A DNA stretch of 64,000 bases from Fulvia fulva (taxonomy: Eukaryota; Ascomycota; Dothideomycetes; Mycosphaerellales; Mycosphaerellaceae), in the NCBI RefSeq assembly GCF_020509005.1, contig NC_063012.1, positions 9,362,001-9,426,000 of the forward strand, in the 5' to 3' direction. A model generated the notes under the pieces. That model was not told the DNA's origin, did not search any database, and saw nothing but the letters and a program-made list of their open reading frames with translations. The position numbers and the translations under genes are program-made. Shown piece by piece: positions 1 to 10,487 of this stretch (within the stretch, counting starts at the first letter, position 1; the number at the start of each line of letters is the position of its first letter).

Positions 1-107
1 CGGAGACCGCTGTGGGCGACAATGCGAACTTTGACCCTACAATGCTGACAAGATATGGGTATCTCACGTCGCTTGGTCAAGGCTTGTTCGGCAGAGATGG
101 TCTGTAG
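1..107 (+). CDS. 3' end of an upstream gene (partial)
   Basis: An open frame enters from the left edge. Codons run from base 3 to a TAG at 105-107, giving about 34 residues that end in Gly-Arg-Asp-Gly-Leu. Composition looks coding (few Ser/Arg runs, balanced charge), but there is too little to recognise a family. It could also be chance, since a frame of this length is not rare. No start or splice site is visible in the window. Confidence 0.35.
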   Translation, partial: ETAVGDNANFDPTMLTRYGYLTSLGQGLFGRDGL

Positions 108-596
108 GCAACTTGTCGACGGCAGTCCTCATGCAAGCGTGTCGCTACATGTGCACTATACGCTCTGGAGTTGAACAACCACTCAGTACCTAGTAGACGG
201 TAGCTTCAAAGCATGGGTAATACACATATACCTAGATGATCAATGGTGGCCCATGATCGGTCAGTTCGATCAGCAAGTGTCTCGTGATCGTGTCTGCCTC
301 CCGATGCAATGTGCATGAGCGGCATCGTAGTACAGCACGTACAAGCGCCAATGAGATATTCTGTAGGCGAAGCATGTCCTGCTGAACGAACCAATGCTGC
401 AGCCAGCGCTTGGACAACTTGGCCGAAAAAAGAAAGCCGCCACGACTTCCTGATCTTCGTGCCGATCATGCTCCACCTTCTTCACCTGTGCCAATCATGC
501 AATGGGTCTCGACCTCCGCAACAACATGCAGGTACGTGTGGGCTCAGTAGCCACTTGAACCTCACTGTCACTTCTGAGCTTCCACTGACAACAACC
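108..596. other. Intergenic, 5' flank of the PI-PLC gene
   Basis: The reading frame of the downstream gene stays open upstream to about 309 with in-frame ATGs. That stretch is Cys/His/Ser rich and does not look coding, so I treat it as leader or promoter. No other signal seen. Confidence 0.5.
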
Positions 597-2191
597 ATGT
601 CAGCCCCGATCACAGTGCGCAACCTCACCGCGCAACCGCTCACGATCAAGGTCGTCGAGCGGTATGAAAGCCCCGACTCGCAGGATGGCTCGCAAGAAGG
701 CCGGCGTGGATCTGCTTTCAGCGTTGGCAACATGACCAAGAACTTCACGAACATGACCACTACTCTCATGAGCAATGTTACCGGTGGAGCGCCGCCTACT
801 CACGCACAGCTCGGCGAAAAGGCCGAAAGGTTTGCTCGCGAGGAAGTTGATGTCCGCATGGAGCCATTTACCACTCACAAGACGGATATCAAGGCCAGTG
901 AACGGAAGCCGGGCGATGTTCTACGACTGACAGTGCATGGTGATGGTCCTGGACGCTGGCGCATTGATACTCCCACGCCATCGGCAGCATCTCATAAGCT
1001 CTTGCCACTGGTGGACAATCCAGCGCATGACTATACGGCCATTCACCTGCCGCAGTCGTCATTCCTGGCCATCGTGGAGTCCACTGATCAGCGCAACTGG
1101 ATGAAAGAGTTCGAGGTGAGTGTGATGGGACGATATTTGAATACTACGCCAATCGATCTGCGACGATTCAACGCTCTCTTATAGCACTGACATTACTCCA
1201 GAATGAAACCCCACTCTCTGCTCTCAGTATACCAGGCACGCACAACTCTCCAACATGCCACAAGGCACTGCCTTCCGTACGTTGCCAAGCCGTCGGACCA
1301 AAGGAGCAGCTGACCAACGGCGTACGCTTCTTCGACATCCGCGTGCAGCCAAGCAATCCCGAGGACGCGAAAGATGACTCTCTCAATCTTGTGCATGGTG
1401 TCTTTCCAATCTCTCTCACGGGTCCGAAGAAGTTTCGTGGCCTCCTGAACGAAGTCGAGGAGTTCCTCCGCGAGAATCCAACAGAGACAGTTATCCTGTC
1501 GATGAAGCGCGAGGGACCTGGAAACGCGACGGACCAGCAGCTTTCGGTCATACTTCGTGATCATTACGCAGCTGATACAAACAAGTGGTATACCGAGCCA
1601 CGAATCCCCAAGCTTGGCGAAGTGCGTGGGAAGATCATACTGATGCGCCGCTTCGCCCTTGCAGATCGGCTAAAGCAAGAGCACGGCGGCCGAGGATGGG
1701 CACTGAATGCAGAAAACTGGGCGTACAACACCCCAGACTGCACGCACGGCGACGTCAGAGTCCAAGACTTCTGCGAAGTACTCGAAACGGAGAACATCGA
1801 CAAGAAGATTGGCCTCTGCTGTGATCACTTTGAGCGAGCTGGGCAGGTAGTATGCCCGGTTCCTGGAGTCACTACCGACGAAGCGAACCCGGTTCCTGCA
1901 GGTCCTCTGTACATCAACTTTTTGTCAGCGTCGAACTTTTGGAAGGTTGGATGCTGGCCGGATAAGATTGCTGCGAAGCTGAATCCTGCGGTGACGGCAT
2001 TCTTGTGTGAGAAGCACGATGTTGGCGACAAGGGTGCTGATGGACCAGGTGAAGCGTTTCCTGGTGATGGTGGTGTGGGCATTGTTGTGTGCGACTGGGT
2101 CGGCAAAGATGGCGATTGGGATCTGGTCAGGACGATCGTGACGATGAATAGTCGCTTGCTGCTGAGGCAACGCGGCCGGGGTTGGAAGTGA
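597..2191 (+). CDS. PI-PLC X-domain phosphodiesterase-like protein
   Basis: Two exons, 597-1115 and 1202-2191 (intron 1116-1201, GTGAGT...CAG), 502 residues. Splicing joins Glu-Phe-Glu to a segment holding PGTHNS, the signature around the first catalytic His of phosphatidylinositol-specific phospholipase C X domains (His187). RFFDIRV follows, then LVHG with the second catalytic His (His238). The single-domain, Ca-independent type of PI-PLC cleaves PI to cyclic inositol phosphate and diacylglycerol; whether this copy is active is inference. Residues 1-170 are a separate N-terminal region I do not recognise, rich in Thr and Asn-X-Ser/Thr sites. No convincing signal peptide with the ATG at 597. 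An upstream start at 309 is possible in the same frame but adds unlikely sequence. The family is clear; the exact start is less so. Confidence 0.88.
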
Positions 2192-2762
2192 AACCGATGT
2201 CCAGGGGACGTCGAGGTTGTGTGAAAACGACAGATCTCTATCATCCTACAGGTTCTTATCATCCTACAGATCATGTTCAAGATCCTGCTTATGCTGAGGA
2301 ACGCTTGTGCCAGCTTCCGGCCCTCGACGGTTGCTCCGTGCGCTTGGCTTACATACTTTTATTTTGCAGCTCAGAGATCACGGGTGAACTGTGCCCCTTT
2401 CGTAGACTCTCTGATGATGTCGTTGTCGAGGCAGATTGCAGACGTGCACTTCTGGACACTTCATAGCTTGGGACTTGGGCCTGCCCTGTGGCCACGGCCG
2501 TTGCCGCTTCCTGCTCCATAGCTGCAGACACCCCGAATGTGTCACGCGTGCAACCACCGAGGGAGCAAGAGCTATAGACTCATGTAGTACTGAAGGCAAG
2601 GACACCACAGGAAATAACCACGTACCGGGTCTATGCATGGTCACGATCCCTACACCTGCGACTGCAATATCCTCCAACACACGTACAGTTCCATCTTTAC
2701 ACATCAACGACCGAACATCTTGCCCGCTGCACGTTCACGTCCCTACAACGGGACCTCGCAAG
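2192..2762. other. Intergenic
   Basis: Spacer between the PI-PLC stop and the secreted-protein start. Two short direct copies of a TATCATCCTACAG-like string lie near 2237-2268. No gene supported. Confidence 0.5.
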
Positions 2763-3551
2763 ATGCGCCTCCACCTCATCACCGCGTTGGCATTCGCCGC
2801 AGTCACGTCCGCGCAGCAATACCAATACCCAGATCCCGGTTCCAAGAACCAGCAATTCACCCTCCTCATGACTCGAGGCGTTGGCGAAAGTCGCACGAAC
2901 TTGTCTCTCACGGCTGTCAAGAGCGAGGAGGGCTCCGAGGTCTTGCTCCTTGTCGGCGAGGATCCTGTCACCTGTGTTGGAACGCCAGGTCAGTTCGATG
3001 TCATCAACACATGTGCAGCACTTGATGAAAGACACCTTTGCTGACCAAGTCTCCCTCCAGCATACCTCAACGCCAGCCTCAGTAATTATGAGGGTTCCGG
3101 CGGCGAGCATGTTGCGCTTCAACTCGATGTCGAGGGACAGAGATATGGAGTCTCGGTACCACCCATTGTAAGTCGTGAGACGAGCGCTTGACGAACGCCG
3201 GACGCGATCAGCTAACCATTCAATTCTCCGCAGGGAGGCATGCACGGCATCGCATACAGCGTTGCGGCTGACAAGGACTCCGCCGACTTCAAGTTTCAAG
3301 TCGTGGACAACGAAGTCTTCTACCAGCCATCATCTGGAGCCAGCGTATTCCTAGGTACTTCATGCAGCTTGCGTACATGTATGATGAGTGAGAGTTTTGG
3401 CTGATAATGTCTTCCAGGCTGCGACCGAGATCTCGACGGAGAGACCAGGTCGATTCTGTCGTGGGGATCTGCACCGTTTCCACAAGGATGCTGGCCTACT
3501 TCAGTGCATCAGAGGTGCAATATCGAGGGTAGCAGCGTGAAGTGCAATTGA
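2763..3551 (+). CDS. Small secreted protein, candidate effector
   Basis: Four exons: 2763-2988, 3061-3167, 3234-3354 and 3418-3551, all with GT...AG introns and compatible phases; 195 residues. It starts with a clear signal peptide (MRLHLITALAFAAVTSAQ, likely cleaved after Ala-Gln). The mature part is about 175 residues with Asn-X-Ser/Thr sites and five Cys, three of them in the last 35 residues, which suggests disulphides in the secretory pathway. I do not recognise a catalytic motif. Small size, secretion and orphan character fit an apoplastic protein or effector-like candidate, but this is inference. The model is supported by the frame staying open only when all three introns are removed. 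Confidence 0.75.
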
Positions 3552-3812
3552 TTTGCGTTCGAGCTGGCGCGGTGCGGAAGCGTCGCGGCGTGGATGATGA
3601 ATGTCATGCTGCGTTGTGGGAGAATGCGCAGTGTCTACCTGTGGGCACTGGGGTACGTGATTGCGTTGGTAGTAAGGACGCTTACTGAGTAGCATACCTA
3701 TTGCCGCTAGCCAATACTGAATTTCTGCCTCGAATTTCATCTACTTCAACTCTTGCTCCGTGTCTCATAAGTTGGTATCATGGGTCTGAATCGTATCAAT
3801 GCCGCGAGCGGT

Positions 3813-4777
3813 CTATGCGGCCTGAGCCTGTTTCTGGACCGAGTAATCCTTGAGAAACTCTGGGTCGTTCTCAAACTCTTCCTTGAGCTGGTGAGAGTAA
3901 GCAAACGCGGTGTGGATACTTGCTCTTGAGAACTTACAATATCAAGGCCACCGACAAGCTCACCGTCGACGTATACCTGCGGGAACGTCGGCCACTCGCT
4001 GAACTCCTTCAGGCCTTGTCGGACCTCGTCATCGGCCAGGATGTTAAAGAAGCCATATCTGACGCCCTTCTCCCTAAGAATGCTGACTGTCTGCCGGCTA
4101 AAGCCACACTGCGGTGCTGATGGGGTCCCCTTCATGAACAGCATGACTGGTGCTGCCTTGACAAGCTCCGACAAACGCTGGTCCAGCTCCTCCTTCGACT
4201 TGGGGGCGTCCATCTGCTCGGCGCTATATTGCGGAGCTGTCGAGGGATCCGAAGCACCTGGAGCATACTTGGCCACCCCACCTCCGTTGGTCTGTGGCTG
4301 CTCCGACTTGTTCACCTTCTGAGCTGGCGGTAAGCTCTCTCCCCCAGCGCCACCTCCTGCGTACCTGTCGATTGTGCTTCGTATGTGGTTAACATCCAAG
4401 CCAATGATCGTCTCGAGGATCTTGCCACCTTTCTGTAGCGCGATGAATGGGACTTGCGTGACGTTGTACTTTTCGCTGATGTCTGAGAGTTCCTCGGCGT
4501 CGATGGAGAAGAAGGCTATGCGTGGTGGGCTGGTCTGTTCGTATGTGGCGGCGAGGGTGGAGAGGACGAGGGTGATCTTCTGGCATGGCTCGGCCCAGTC
4601 GGCGTTGAAGTAGACGATGGCCAGAGTGCTCGGGGGCAGGGCGGCGACGGTGGCATCGAAGTCTGCCTCGCTGGCCACGGGCTGCAGGGTGCACGTTGGC
4701 CCTGCGTGTGAGTTAGTTGTCGCTCGCGCGTGACTTGACGAAGAATGCGCCGGAAGTGCTGTCGACTTGCCTGACAT
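3813..4777 (-). CDS. Monothiol glutaredoxin, Grx3/Grx4 type
   Basis: Exons on the minus strand: 4777-4771, 4701-3938 and 3887-3813; 281 residues. An N-terminal thioredoxin-like domain (about residues 10-115) carries WAEPC with Cys42, the single-Cys version seen in Grx3/Grx4. A Ser/Pro linker leads to a glutaredoxin domain with the CGFS active site (Cys201), the WPTFPQVYVDGELVGG core and a LKEEFENDP tail. Family members bind a glutathione-coordinated 2Fe-2S cluster and deliver iron or report iron status in cytosol and nucleus (Aft/Php4/HapX-type regulation). The last intron (3888-3937, GTAAGT...CAG) is required to restore the C-terminus. The first intron (4702-4770) would be GC-AG and is a multiple of three; without it the protein simply gains 23 residues. 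Divergent from the Rpf2 gene. Confidence 0.92.
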
Positions 4778-5095
4778 GACCGCGATCCTGTTGGTGATTG
4801 GAATGGTTGCGATTGTGGGTGTGTATGCTGGTAAGGCTGCCGGCTGGTATGCGTTGGTGATGGTGTGGTATGTGGTGTAGATGTGTCCAAGGTAAAGAAC
4901 ATATGCAAGACATGATTTCTAACCAGCAAATGACGAATCAGATAAGCCGGCTAATATTTGAACCATCTCGGCCAACATTTTCTGAAGCTTTGGTCTGGTT
5001 CTGGCTGGAAGGCGTCAAGGATTAATGACATTTGCCCTTCTCAACATCAACCTGCACAGCGCAACCGGCGCATACACGCCCTCGCACTCGCCACC
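4778..5095. promoter_or_regulatory. Divergent promoter, glutaredoxin / Rpf2
   Basis: 318 bp between two divergent start codons, so it should carry both promoters. Pyrimidine/purine-biased stretches (GTGGTATG-like repeats near 4855-4880) are visible. I see no clear TATA box. The Rpf2 start sits in a good context (CCACCATGT). Confidence 0.5.
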
Positions 5096-6136
5096 ATGTC
5101 GCTGCCTATCAAGGAGATCAAGCCCAAGAATGCGCGCACCAAACGTTACCTCGAGAACAAAGGCCCGCAGGACGTCGAGAACCCGCGAACCACGCTCTTC
5201 CTCAAATACACCACCACCAGCGAAGTGCTGCAGCTCGCCCTGAAAGATCTCCACTCCCTCAAGCGACCGCTCTGCATCAAGTTCGACAAGAAGAACAGCA
5301 TCCACCCCTTCGAAGATGCCTCCTCGCTCGAGTTCTTCGCCGACAAGAACGATGCCTCTCTCATGCTCTACGCTAGCCACAGCAAGAAGCGCCCGCACGC
5401 CTTGACCCTGGTCCGCCTCTTCGACTTCAAAGTCCTAGAGATGCTCGAGCTCCTCGTCGACCCAGATACCTTCCGATCATTATCGCAGTTCAAGAACGCA
5501 AAAGCCGCCGTCGGGCTGAAACCACTCCTTGCTTTCTCCGGCAGCGCATTCGAATCGCCGACTGCGAACGCTTACACACAAGCGCGGAGTATATTCTTGG
5601 ATCTTTTCAAAGGCCCGGATGTGACAAACGTAGACGTGGAAGGTCTGCAGTACATGATCCACTTCTCGGTGGACGAGGAAGAGAACGAGAGTGTCAAGCC
5701 ACAAATCCACATGCGATGCTACTTGATCAAGACGAAGAAGGGCGGAGGCGTGAATGTCAAGGTTGACGTGGAAGAGATGGGTCCGAGGATAGACTTCCGC
5801 GTGGGGAGGACGAGGGAGGCAGATCCGGATATGTGGAAGGCGGCGATGAAGCGGCCGAAGACTCTGGAGGTGAGTATTGTTGTTTTGCTGGGGAGTGTAC
5901 GTGCGCTAACAATTTCACAGGCCAAGACGAAGAAGAACATTGAGACGGATACGATCGGTGACAAGGTTGGTCGTATTCATATGGGTAGGCAAGATCTCAG
6001 CCAGTTGCAGACTCGCAAGATGAAGGGTCTGAAGCGCAGCCGTGATGTTGTCGATGACAACTTTGACGATGCCGTGGGTGGAGCATCGGAAGACGGCGGC
6101 GTGTCGTTGACATCGGGTAAGAAGGCGAAGGTGTAA
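5096..6136 (+). CDS. RPF2: Ribosome production factor 2 homologue (Brix domain)
   Basis: Exons 5096-5869 and 5921-6136, 329 residues. The N-terminus (KPKNARTKRYLENKGPQ) and the following Brix domain (about residues 30-220, including LFLKYTTTS and LMLYASHSKKRPHALTLVRLFD) are diagnostic of Rpf2. With Rrs1, Rpf2 brings the 5S RNP (5S rRNA, uL18, uL5) into pre-60S particles in the nucleolus. The 51-bp intron (GTGAGT ... GCTAAC ... CAG) is in frame and lacks a stop, so an unspliced reading also stays open; the splice signals and branch site argue that it is removed. The C-terminus is Lys/Arg-rich as in the family. Length is normal. Confidence 0.95.
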   Translation: MSLPIKEIKPKNARTKRYLENKGPQDVENPRTTLFLKYTTTSEVLQLALKDLHSLKRPLCIKFDKKNSIHPFEDASSLEFFADKNDASLMLYASHSKKRPHALTLVRLFDFKVLEMLELLVDPDTFRSLSQFKNAKAAVGLKPLLAFSGSAFESPTANAYTQARSIFLDLFKGPDVTNVDVEGLQYMIHFSVDEEENESVKPQIHMRCYLIKTKKGGGVNVKVDVEEMGPRIDFRVGRTREADPDMWKAAMKRPKTLEVSIVVLLGSVRALTISQAKTKKNIETDTIGDKVGRIHMGRQDLSQLQTRKMKGLKRSRDVVDDNFDDAVGGASEDGGVSLTSGKKAKV

Positions 6137-6460
6137 GCTATGGGTCATCCGACGGTTGCATTTGTACGGCTTCATGTGCTTGCGTTCTTAGCGTGGCGTT
6201 AGACGAGCTTCGTCCGGATGGCAAAATTGTACAAATATTGAAGGCAACCATGAATTTTCGACTGCTTGTTTCAAGATCTGTTTCCCATATCGACGACATC
6301 CCGGTCGTCCCCAAGAATATTCCCAATTGCCTCCATGCCATCATCATAGCCGTCTCATCATCGCTCGCGTGTCACAGGACCAACGCCATATCCAAAGTAG
6401 CACAGGGTATCCGATATCCAAATTTCATCCGTTATCCAATGTCGACCAGCAGTCAGTGCT
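6137..6460. other. Convergent 3' intergenic
   Basis: 324 bp between the stops of Rpf2 (+) and the HbrB-like gene (-). Presumably holds both 3' UTRs. No clear hairpin or gene. Confidence 0.5.
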
Positions 6461-9004
6461 TCATGCACCTACGAGCCCAACCCTCTGCCCAGCTTTCATA
6501 CCAACCCAGCCTCTCCTATCCCGGCCAGTTCGGCCTCTGCCTAGCCAATTGTACTTGAGCGCTCCTGTCAAGCGCTCAACATTTCCTTGGGCCACATCGC
6601 CCGTCCGGCAGGACGCAAGGACATACAGGCACTGCAGCATCCTGGCAACAGTCTCAGTGACCTTCGCAGGGTCCGCCAGTGGAACAGGCGATGCTTGTGG
6701 CTGGCTGGTGACACCAAATGACCCAGGTCCACCTAACGGTGAGTTCAGATGCGGCATGCTTGTCCCGAAGCTTCCAGCTGATGTGTTTGAAGTTGCCCGA
6801 CTCCGACTAGCGAGGCTCATGGCTCCTCCAGAAGAATTACTTGCGGCGTCGAGAAGTGTCGAGCCTTGTGAATTGAAGCTGCTGAGGCGAGGACTTAGAC
6901 TGCCGGCAGTCCCTGGTCGTTCTGCACCCGTCGTTGCAGGATCACTTCGAGCATGTTCTCGACTCTTCGTTCCAGCTTCGGGCGAAACTCCTGCGTTTAT
7001 GTTGTCAAGCGATAATCTGCTAAAGATGTTCATGAGGCTCTCGTGCTTGGGCAGGATCACGGTATCTCTGAATGCGATCAAAGTGATGCGCCTGATCTCG
7101 AGTTCATCGGCGAGATTGGCCATCCGACCCGAGCCACCAGCTGATGATGGTCGCTCGTCGAGCTTTAGCGACTCTGGTACTGCGCCCCAGAACTCCTGCG
7201 CTTCTCGGGGTGTCATGAGAGTGCCTTTCCCTTTGAATTCTAGCTCCAAGGGCAGAAAGACAGCCTGTAAGAAAGGAAGTATAGCGCCGTAGACGCCAAT
7301 CCACATCTCAACCAAATTTGTGACGAGCCTATCATCGGGTATCGTTCGCAGTGTTTGAGCTAGGGAACTGAAACCAGTCTGTAGAAGCTCCCGGACGTCC
7401 TCAACCAGGACGACTGGAGAGCGTCGTTGAATACACCGCCTTATGTGTACACTGACCAAAGCATTGAAATCTTCGATAGGGGTTCGCAAGTTCTCTCCCG
7501 AGAACAGATTGAGCAGTCGTGCTTTTAGTAGTGGCCATGCATCGTCTGGACCTATGCCTGGCAGGCCCATCTGTGCGCCAATGTTGCTGAATGCCTGGGC
7601 TGTGACCGGTAGCGTGGTATCCGAAGGGAATGAGAATACACTGGCGTTTACGGAGGGTGGTCCAGTAAGCGTGTTGTCGTAGCTACTAGGCCCTAAATAT
7701 TGGTCGGCTGTTCCTCCAGACGTGTTGGAAGTGATCTGGGTCAAGTTGAGATTCGCTGCTGCAGCTGCAGCCTTTTCCTCCTTCTTCTTCTCTCTCAGTG
7801 CTCTGCCGCCATGTCGGAGGTCGAAGCCGGACATGGACTTTGCGAATGTACTAGGGCCAGGCGAGTCCGGCGCGAAAGAGTACAGTGGCTGCGGCTTATC
7901 TGGGTTTGTGGCTTGCGAATTGGAGTGCGCTGACGACAGAGGTAATTGTGTCGGCTCGTCACGAAGCTTGTTCTTTTGTCGTGACAAGAAGTGATGCCGT
8001 TTCTCCTTATCTTTCTCCGATATGGCCGGGACCAGTGTCGATGTGGAAGCATTCGCTGAAGAGTAGATAGAGCTGGCCGCAGAAATAGGGTCCACCAGAC
8101 TAGTGGTTGAAGCGTTCGCAAAGCCAGGACGCAGAAAGTGGGAAGTCGAAGGCGTCTTCCCGGGAGAGGGAAATGCTGGTGGTGCTTTGCTCTCCTTATC
8201 CTTGGACAGCGCAATGTTCTTTGGCTTGAAGAGCTTCATCTTTGAGCTTTTGCTCTTTGGCTCTTTATCGGGTGGTGGTCCCAGTGCGAAGGAGGATGGT
8301 ACTGGCGGAGGCGGCACACCCGGCGATGGCAGAGGACTTCTGCCATTAGGGAATGCGACATTGGCTGCCGTTGTCGCAGCTAGTCTGTTGCCTCCTACAG
8401 TACCGTTACTATACGAAAGCCCAGTAGTGGTGGACAATTGAGGACTATGATGATCACTTGGCCGTCTGCTCCCAGGATGTCCTGCAGTATTGATCGGTGC
8501 GAGACCAGGATATGAGCGTTTGCGTTCTTGGCCTACTTGTGACGGAGGTGGCGATATATGATGCATCGCCGCCTGAGCAGCGATTTGCGATGCGCTCAAG
8601 CCATTGTTGTTTGCAGTAGCATGCGGCAAAGAAGGTTCAAAAAACCCTTGGCTATGTTGCCGTGCCCGGTGACCAAATTGTTGGCCTGCCATTCCTGGCG
8701 AAGCCATTCTGTAAGTGCCATCGACGGAGCCTCGTGCTTGAGCAGCGTGGCGTGGTATACCCTGAAGTGTTATCGAGCTTTGACTGGGTGTCAGTCCGCC
8801 TGCAGTCGCGGGTCGAGCAGCTGGTTGCTGTTGTAGATAAGGGGACCTTTTATTGGCAGACTGCGCGATGATTTCTCTGGATTCGTTGGACGCAGTGGAA
8901 AGGCTCGATTCGCTCCGCAGTGAACCCTGGGAGAGTGACGACTGCGATCGATTCCCAGTGGGAGAACGCGGTCTCGGCGGAGGCGTGAGATCAGAATTGT
9001 CCAT
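6461..9004 (-). CDS. HbrB-like TORC2 subunit (Bit61/Protor family)
   Basis: Single exon, 847 residues. The first ~480 residues are low complexity and Ser/Pro/Ala rich with proline stretches, probably disordered. Residues about 485-800 match the HbrB domain: WPLLKARLLNLFSGE, then RTPIEDFNALVSVHI, the RLVTNLVEMWIGVYGAILPFL block and LPLELEF. This domain defines yeast Bit61/Bit2, mammalian Protor and Aspergillus HbrB, peripheral subunits of target-of-rapamycin complex 2 at the plasma membrane; hbrB mutants have hyperbranched hyphae. A Ser/Thr/Gly-rich insert (about 650-760) splits the domain, as is common in fungi. The ATG at 9004 is the first in the frame. Family assignment is from motif recall. 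Confidence 0.85.
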   Translation of the reverse strand: MDNSDLTPPPRPRSPTGNRSQSSLSQGSLRSESSLSTASNESREIIAQSANKRSPYLQQQPAARPATAGGLTPSQSSITLQGIPRHAAQARGSVDGTYRMASPGMAGQQFGHRARQHSQGFFEPSLPHATANNNGLSASQIAAQAAMHHISPPPSQVGQERKRSYPGLAPINTAGHPGSRRPSDHHSPQLSTTTGLSYSNGTVGGNRLAATTAANVAFPNGRSPLPSPGVPPPPVPSSFALGPPPDKEPKSKSSKMKLFKPKNIALSKDKESKAPPAFPSPGKTPSTSHFLRPGFANASTTSLVDPISAASSIYSSANASTSTLVPAISEKDKEKRHHFLSRQKNKLRDEPTQLPLSSAHSNSQATNPDKPQPLYSFAPDSPGPSTFAKSMSGFDLRHGGRALREKKKEEKAAAAAANLNLTQITSNTSGGTADQYLGPSSYDNTLTGPPSVNASVFSFPSDTTLPVTAQAFSNIGAQMGLPGIGPDDAWPLLKARLLNLFSGENLRTPIEDFNALVSVHIRRCIQRRSPVVLVEDVRELLQTGFSSLAQTLRTIPDDRLVTNLVEMWIGVYGAILPFLQAVFLPLELEFKGKGTLMTPREAQEFWGAVPESLKLDERPSSAGGSGRMANLADELEIRRITLIAFRDTVILPKHESLMNIFSRLSLDNINAGVSPEAGTKSREHARSDPATTGAERPGTAGSLSPRLSSFNSQGSTLLDAASNSSGGAMSLASRSRATSNTSAGSFGTSMPHLNSPLGGPGSFGVTSQPQASPVPLADPAKVTETVARMLQCLYVLASCRTGDVAQGNVERLTGALKYNWLGRGRTGRDRRGWVGMKAGQRVGLVGA

Positions 9005-10487
9005 GTTTGTTCACTGTGTCTGCGTTGTGCCCTTCAATGTTCCTTGCGGCCACACCATCGTCATGCGGCATGTCGCGGGTCTCGCAAATGCTCAGACTCA
9101 ATTGCTTGCCGACACAGTCAATCACGCGATACGATACCACATAGACTGTTGTTGTTGTTGTTGTTGTTCGCTCGGCAGAAGATAGGAATAGGTACTCATG
9201 CAAGGTCGATCAAGGGAGCAGAAGTGTGGAAGCGGGCGGTGTTGTATCGTAGGGCTGACTAAAACAAAGCTAAGCGAACCTTAAATTTGGCAATTGCGAT
9301 CGTCGGGTTATGGGAAAGGCACGAGCTATGTTATCACTGCCGACAAATGACTTTGAGAACATATTGTATCACCAGATTGAAATTACTGATTCGATCATGT
9401 GAAGTTCGAGGATAAACTTTGTCAGCTACGTACAGCTATGGGATCCTCTCAGTTGTCGTAAACGAAGGACAGTCGATGAAGGAGCGTATGAGTGGTCAGG
9501 TTCCCACCTTGCCCCAAGGACGAGGGCAAACGCTGGCCTTCGCGCAGACTGAGCATCAGATGTCCTCGGTCCCGGAGGACCGTTGGACTGAACCAGCCCA
9601 AATCCGGAGGAAGAGGATGCCAAATACAACTGCACTGCAGCGCATCTCTTTCAAAACATTTTCTCTTTCAAAAACATTTGTACGCTCGTTACCCGTCAGC
9701 TCGAACAATCTCGTCCCTGGACTCAACTCGCGCGGGGCAGCAGAGAAGGTCCAGCGCATAAGATCGCGGCGAATGAGCGGTCATGCCCTAGGAAGACCCT
9801 CTCACGAAGATCGGAAATCCGCCTAATGCTAGCACCTATAGCATAGCAACAAATGCCCGGTTCGTACTCCATGCTGACGAGCTTCGTGAAGTTCATCTCT
9901 GCAACGGCTCACAGTCGCGATACTCTGCATCTATTAGCGCTTGGGGCAAGCCACGCAAGCACGTCAAGTACCAGGTAGTGCGAAGTGTAGTCCGGAGCAG
10001 CGGTCTCAACCCGACGCAAGAGACATGGAGGAGAGGAACAGGGTGGATGGGGCCTCGAGGTCGACTAACCACAGGAAATACAACGCCTTCGCTGCCCACA
10101 CAGTCGACCAGATCGCCAATGGACACTAGAGTGCGTCCAGTCAAGGGTATCTGTAGTGGCCCGGATGCTGGTGTGGTGGGTGGAAGGGGTTTCGCTCCGC
10201 TGCTGAATGACAGGAGCAGAGCACGACGCAAGAACGCTCACAAAAGAAGCTCAGTTTGCGTAAATACCAACCGAAGTTGCGTGATTCGCCCATGCCTGCG
10301 CGATGGCTGCAAGGCATAGCGACCGGAGCACTTCCTCGATCTGAGCATATTTAAAGTCTCTTCTGCAGTCGTAAACCTCGTTCGTGTGATCATACGGATG
10401 ACTACGGGACTCTCTCAGTCGACGGCCAAATCGAGTTGAGAGGAGAACGGTCAGGTGTATGACTGATTCAGTCCATGACGATCTGAA
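9005..10487. other. Intergenic, 1.5 kb
   Basis: Upstream of the HbrB-like gene and downstream of Prm1. Contains a (TGT)n microsatellite at 9147-9168, an A/T-rich patch near 9250-9420 and a TATTTAAAG string near 10349. Short open frames here are Ser/Arg-rich and not convincing. Confidence 0.5.
9147..9168. repeat. (TGT)n microsatellite
   Basis: About seven uninterrupted TGT/GTT triplets, roughly 140 bp upstream of the HbrB-like start codon, so in its probable 5' UTR or promoter. Confidence 0.9.

Noticed and set aside
309..596. N-terminal extension of the PI-PLC protein
   Set aside because: In frame, but Cys/His/Ser-rich and unlike coding sequence; the ATG at 597 is followed by proper sequence.
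9419..10319. Open frames between the HbrB-like gene and Prm1
   Set aside because: Short, Arg/Ser-rich, no splice-consistent model.
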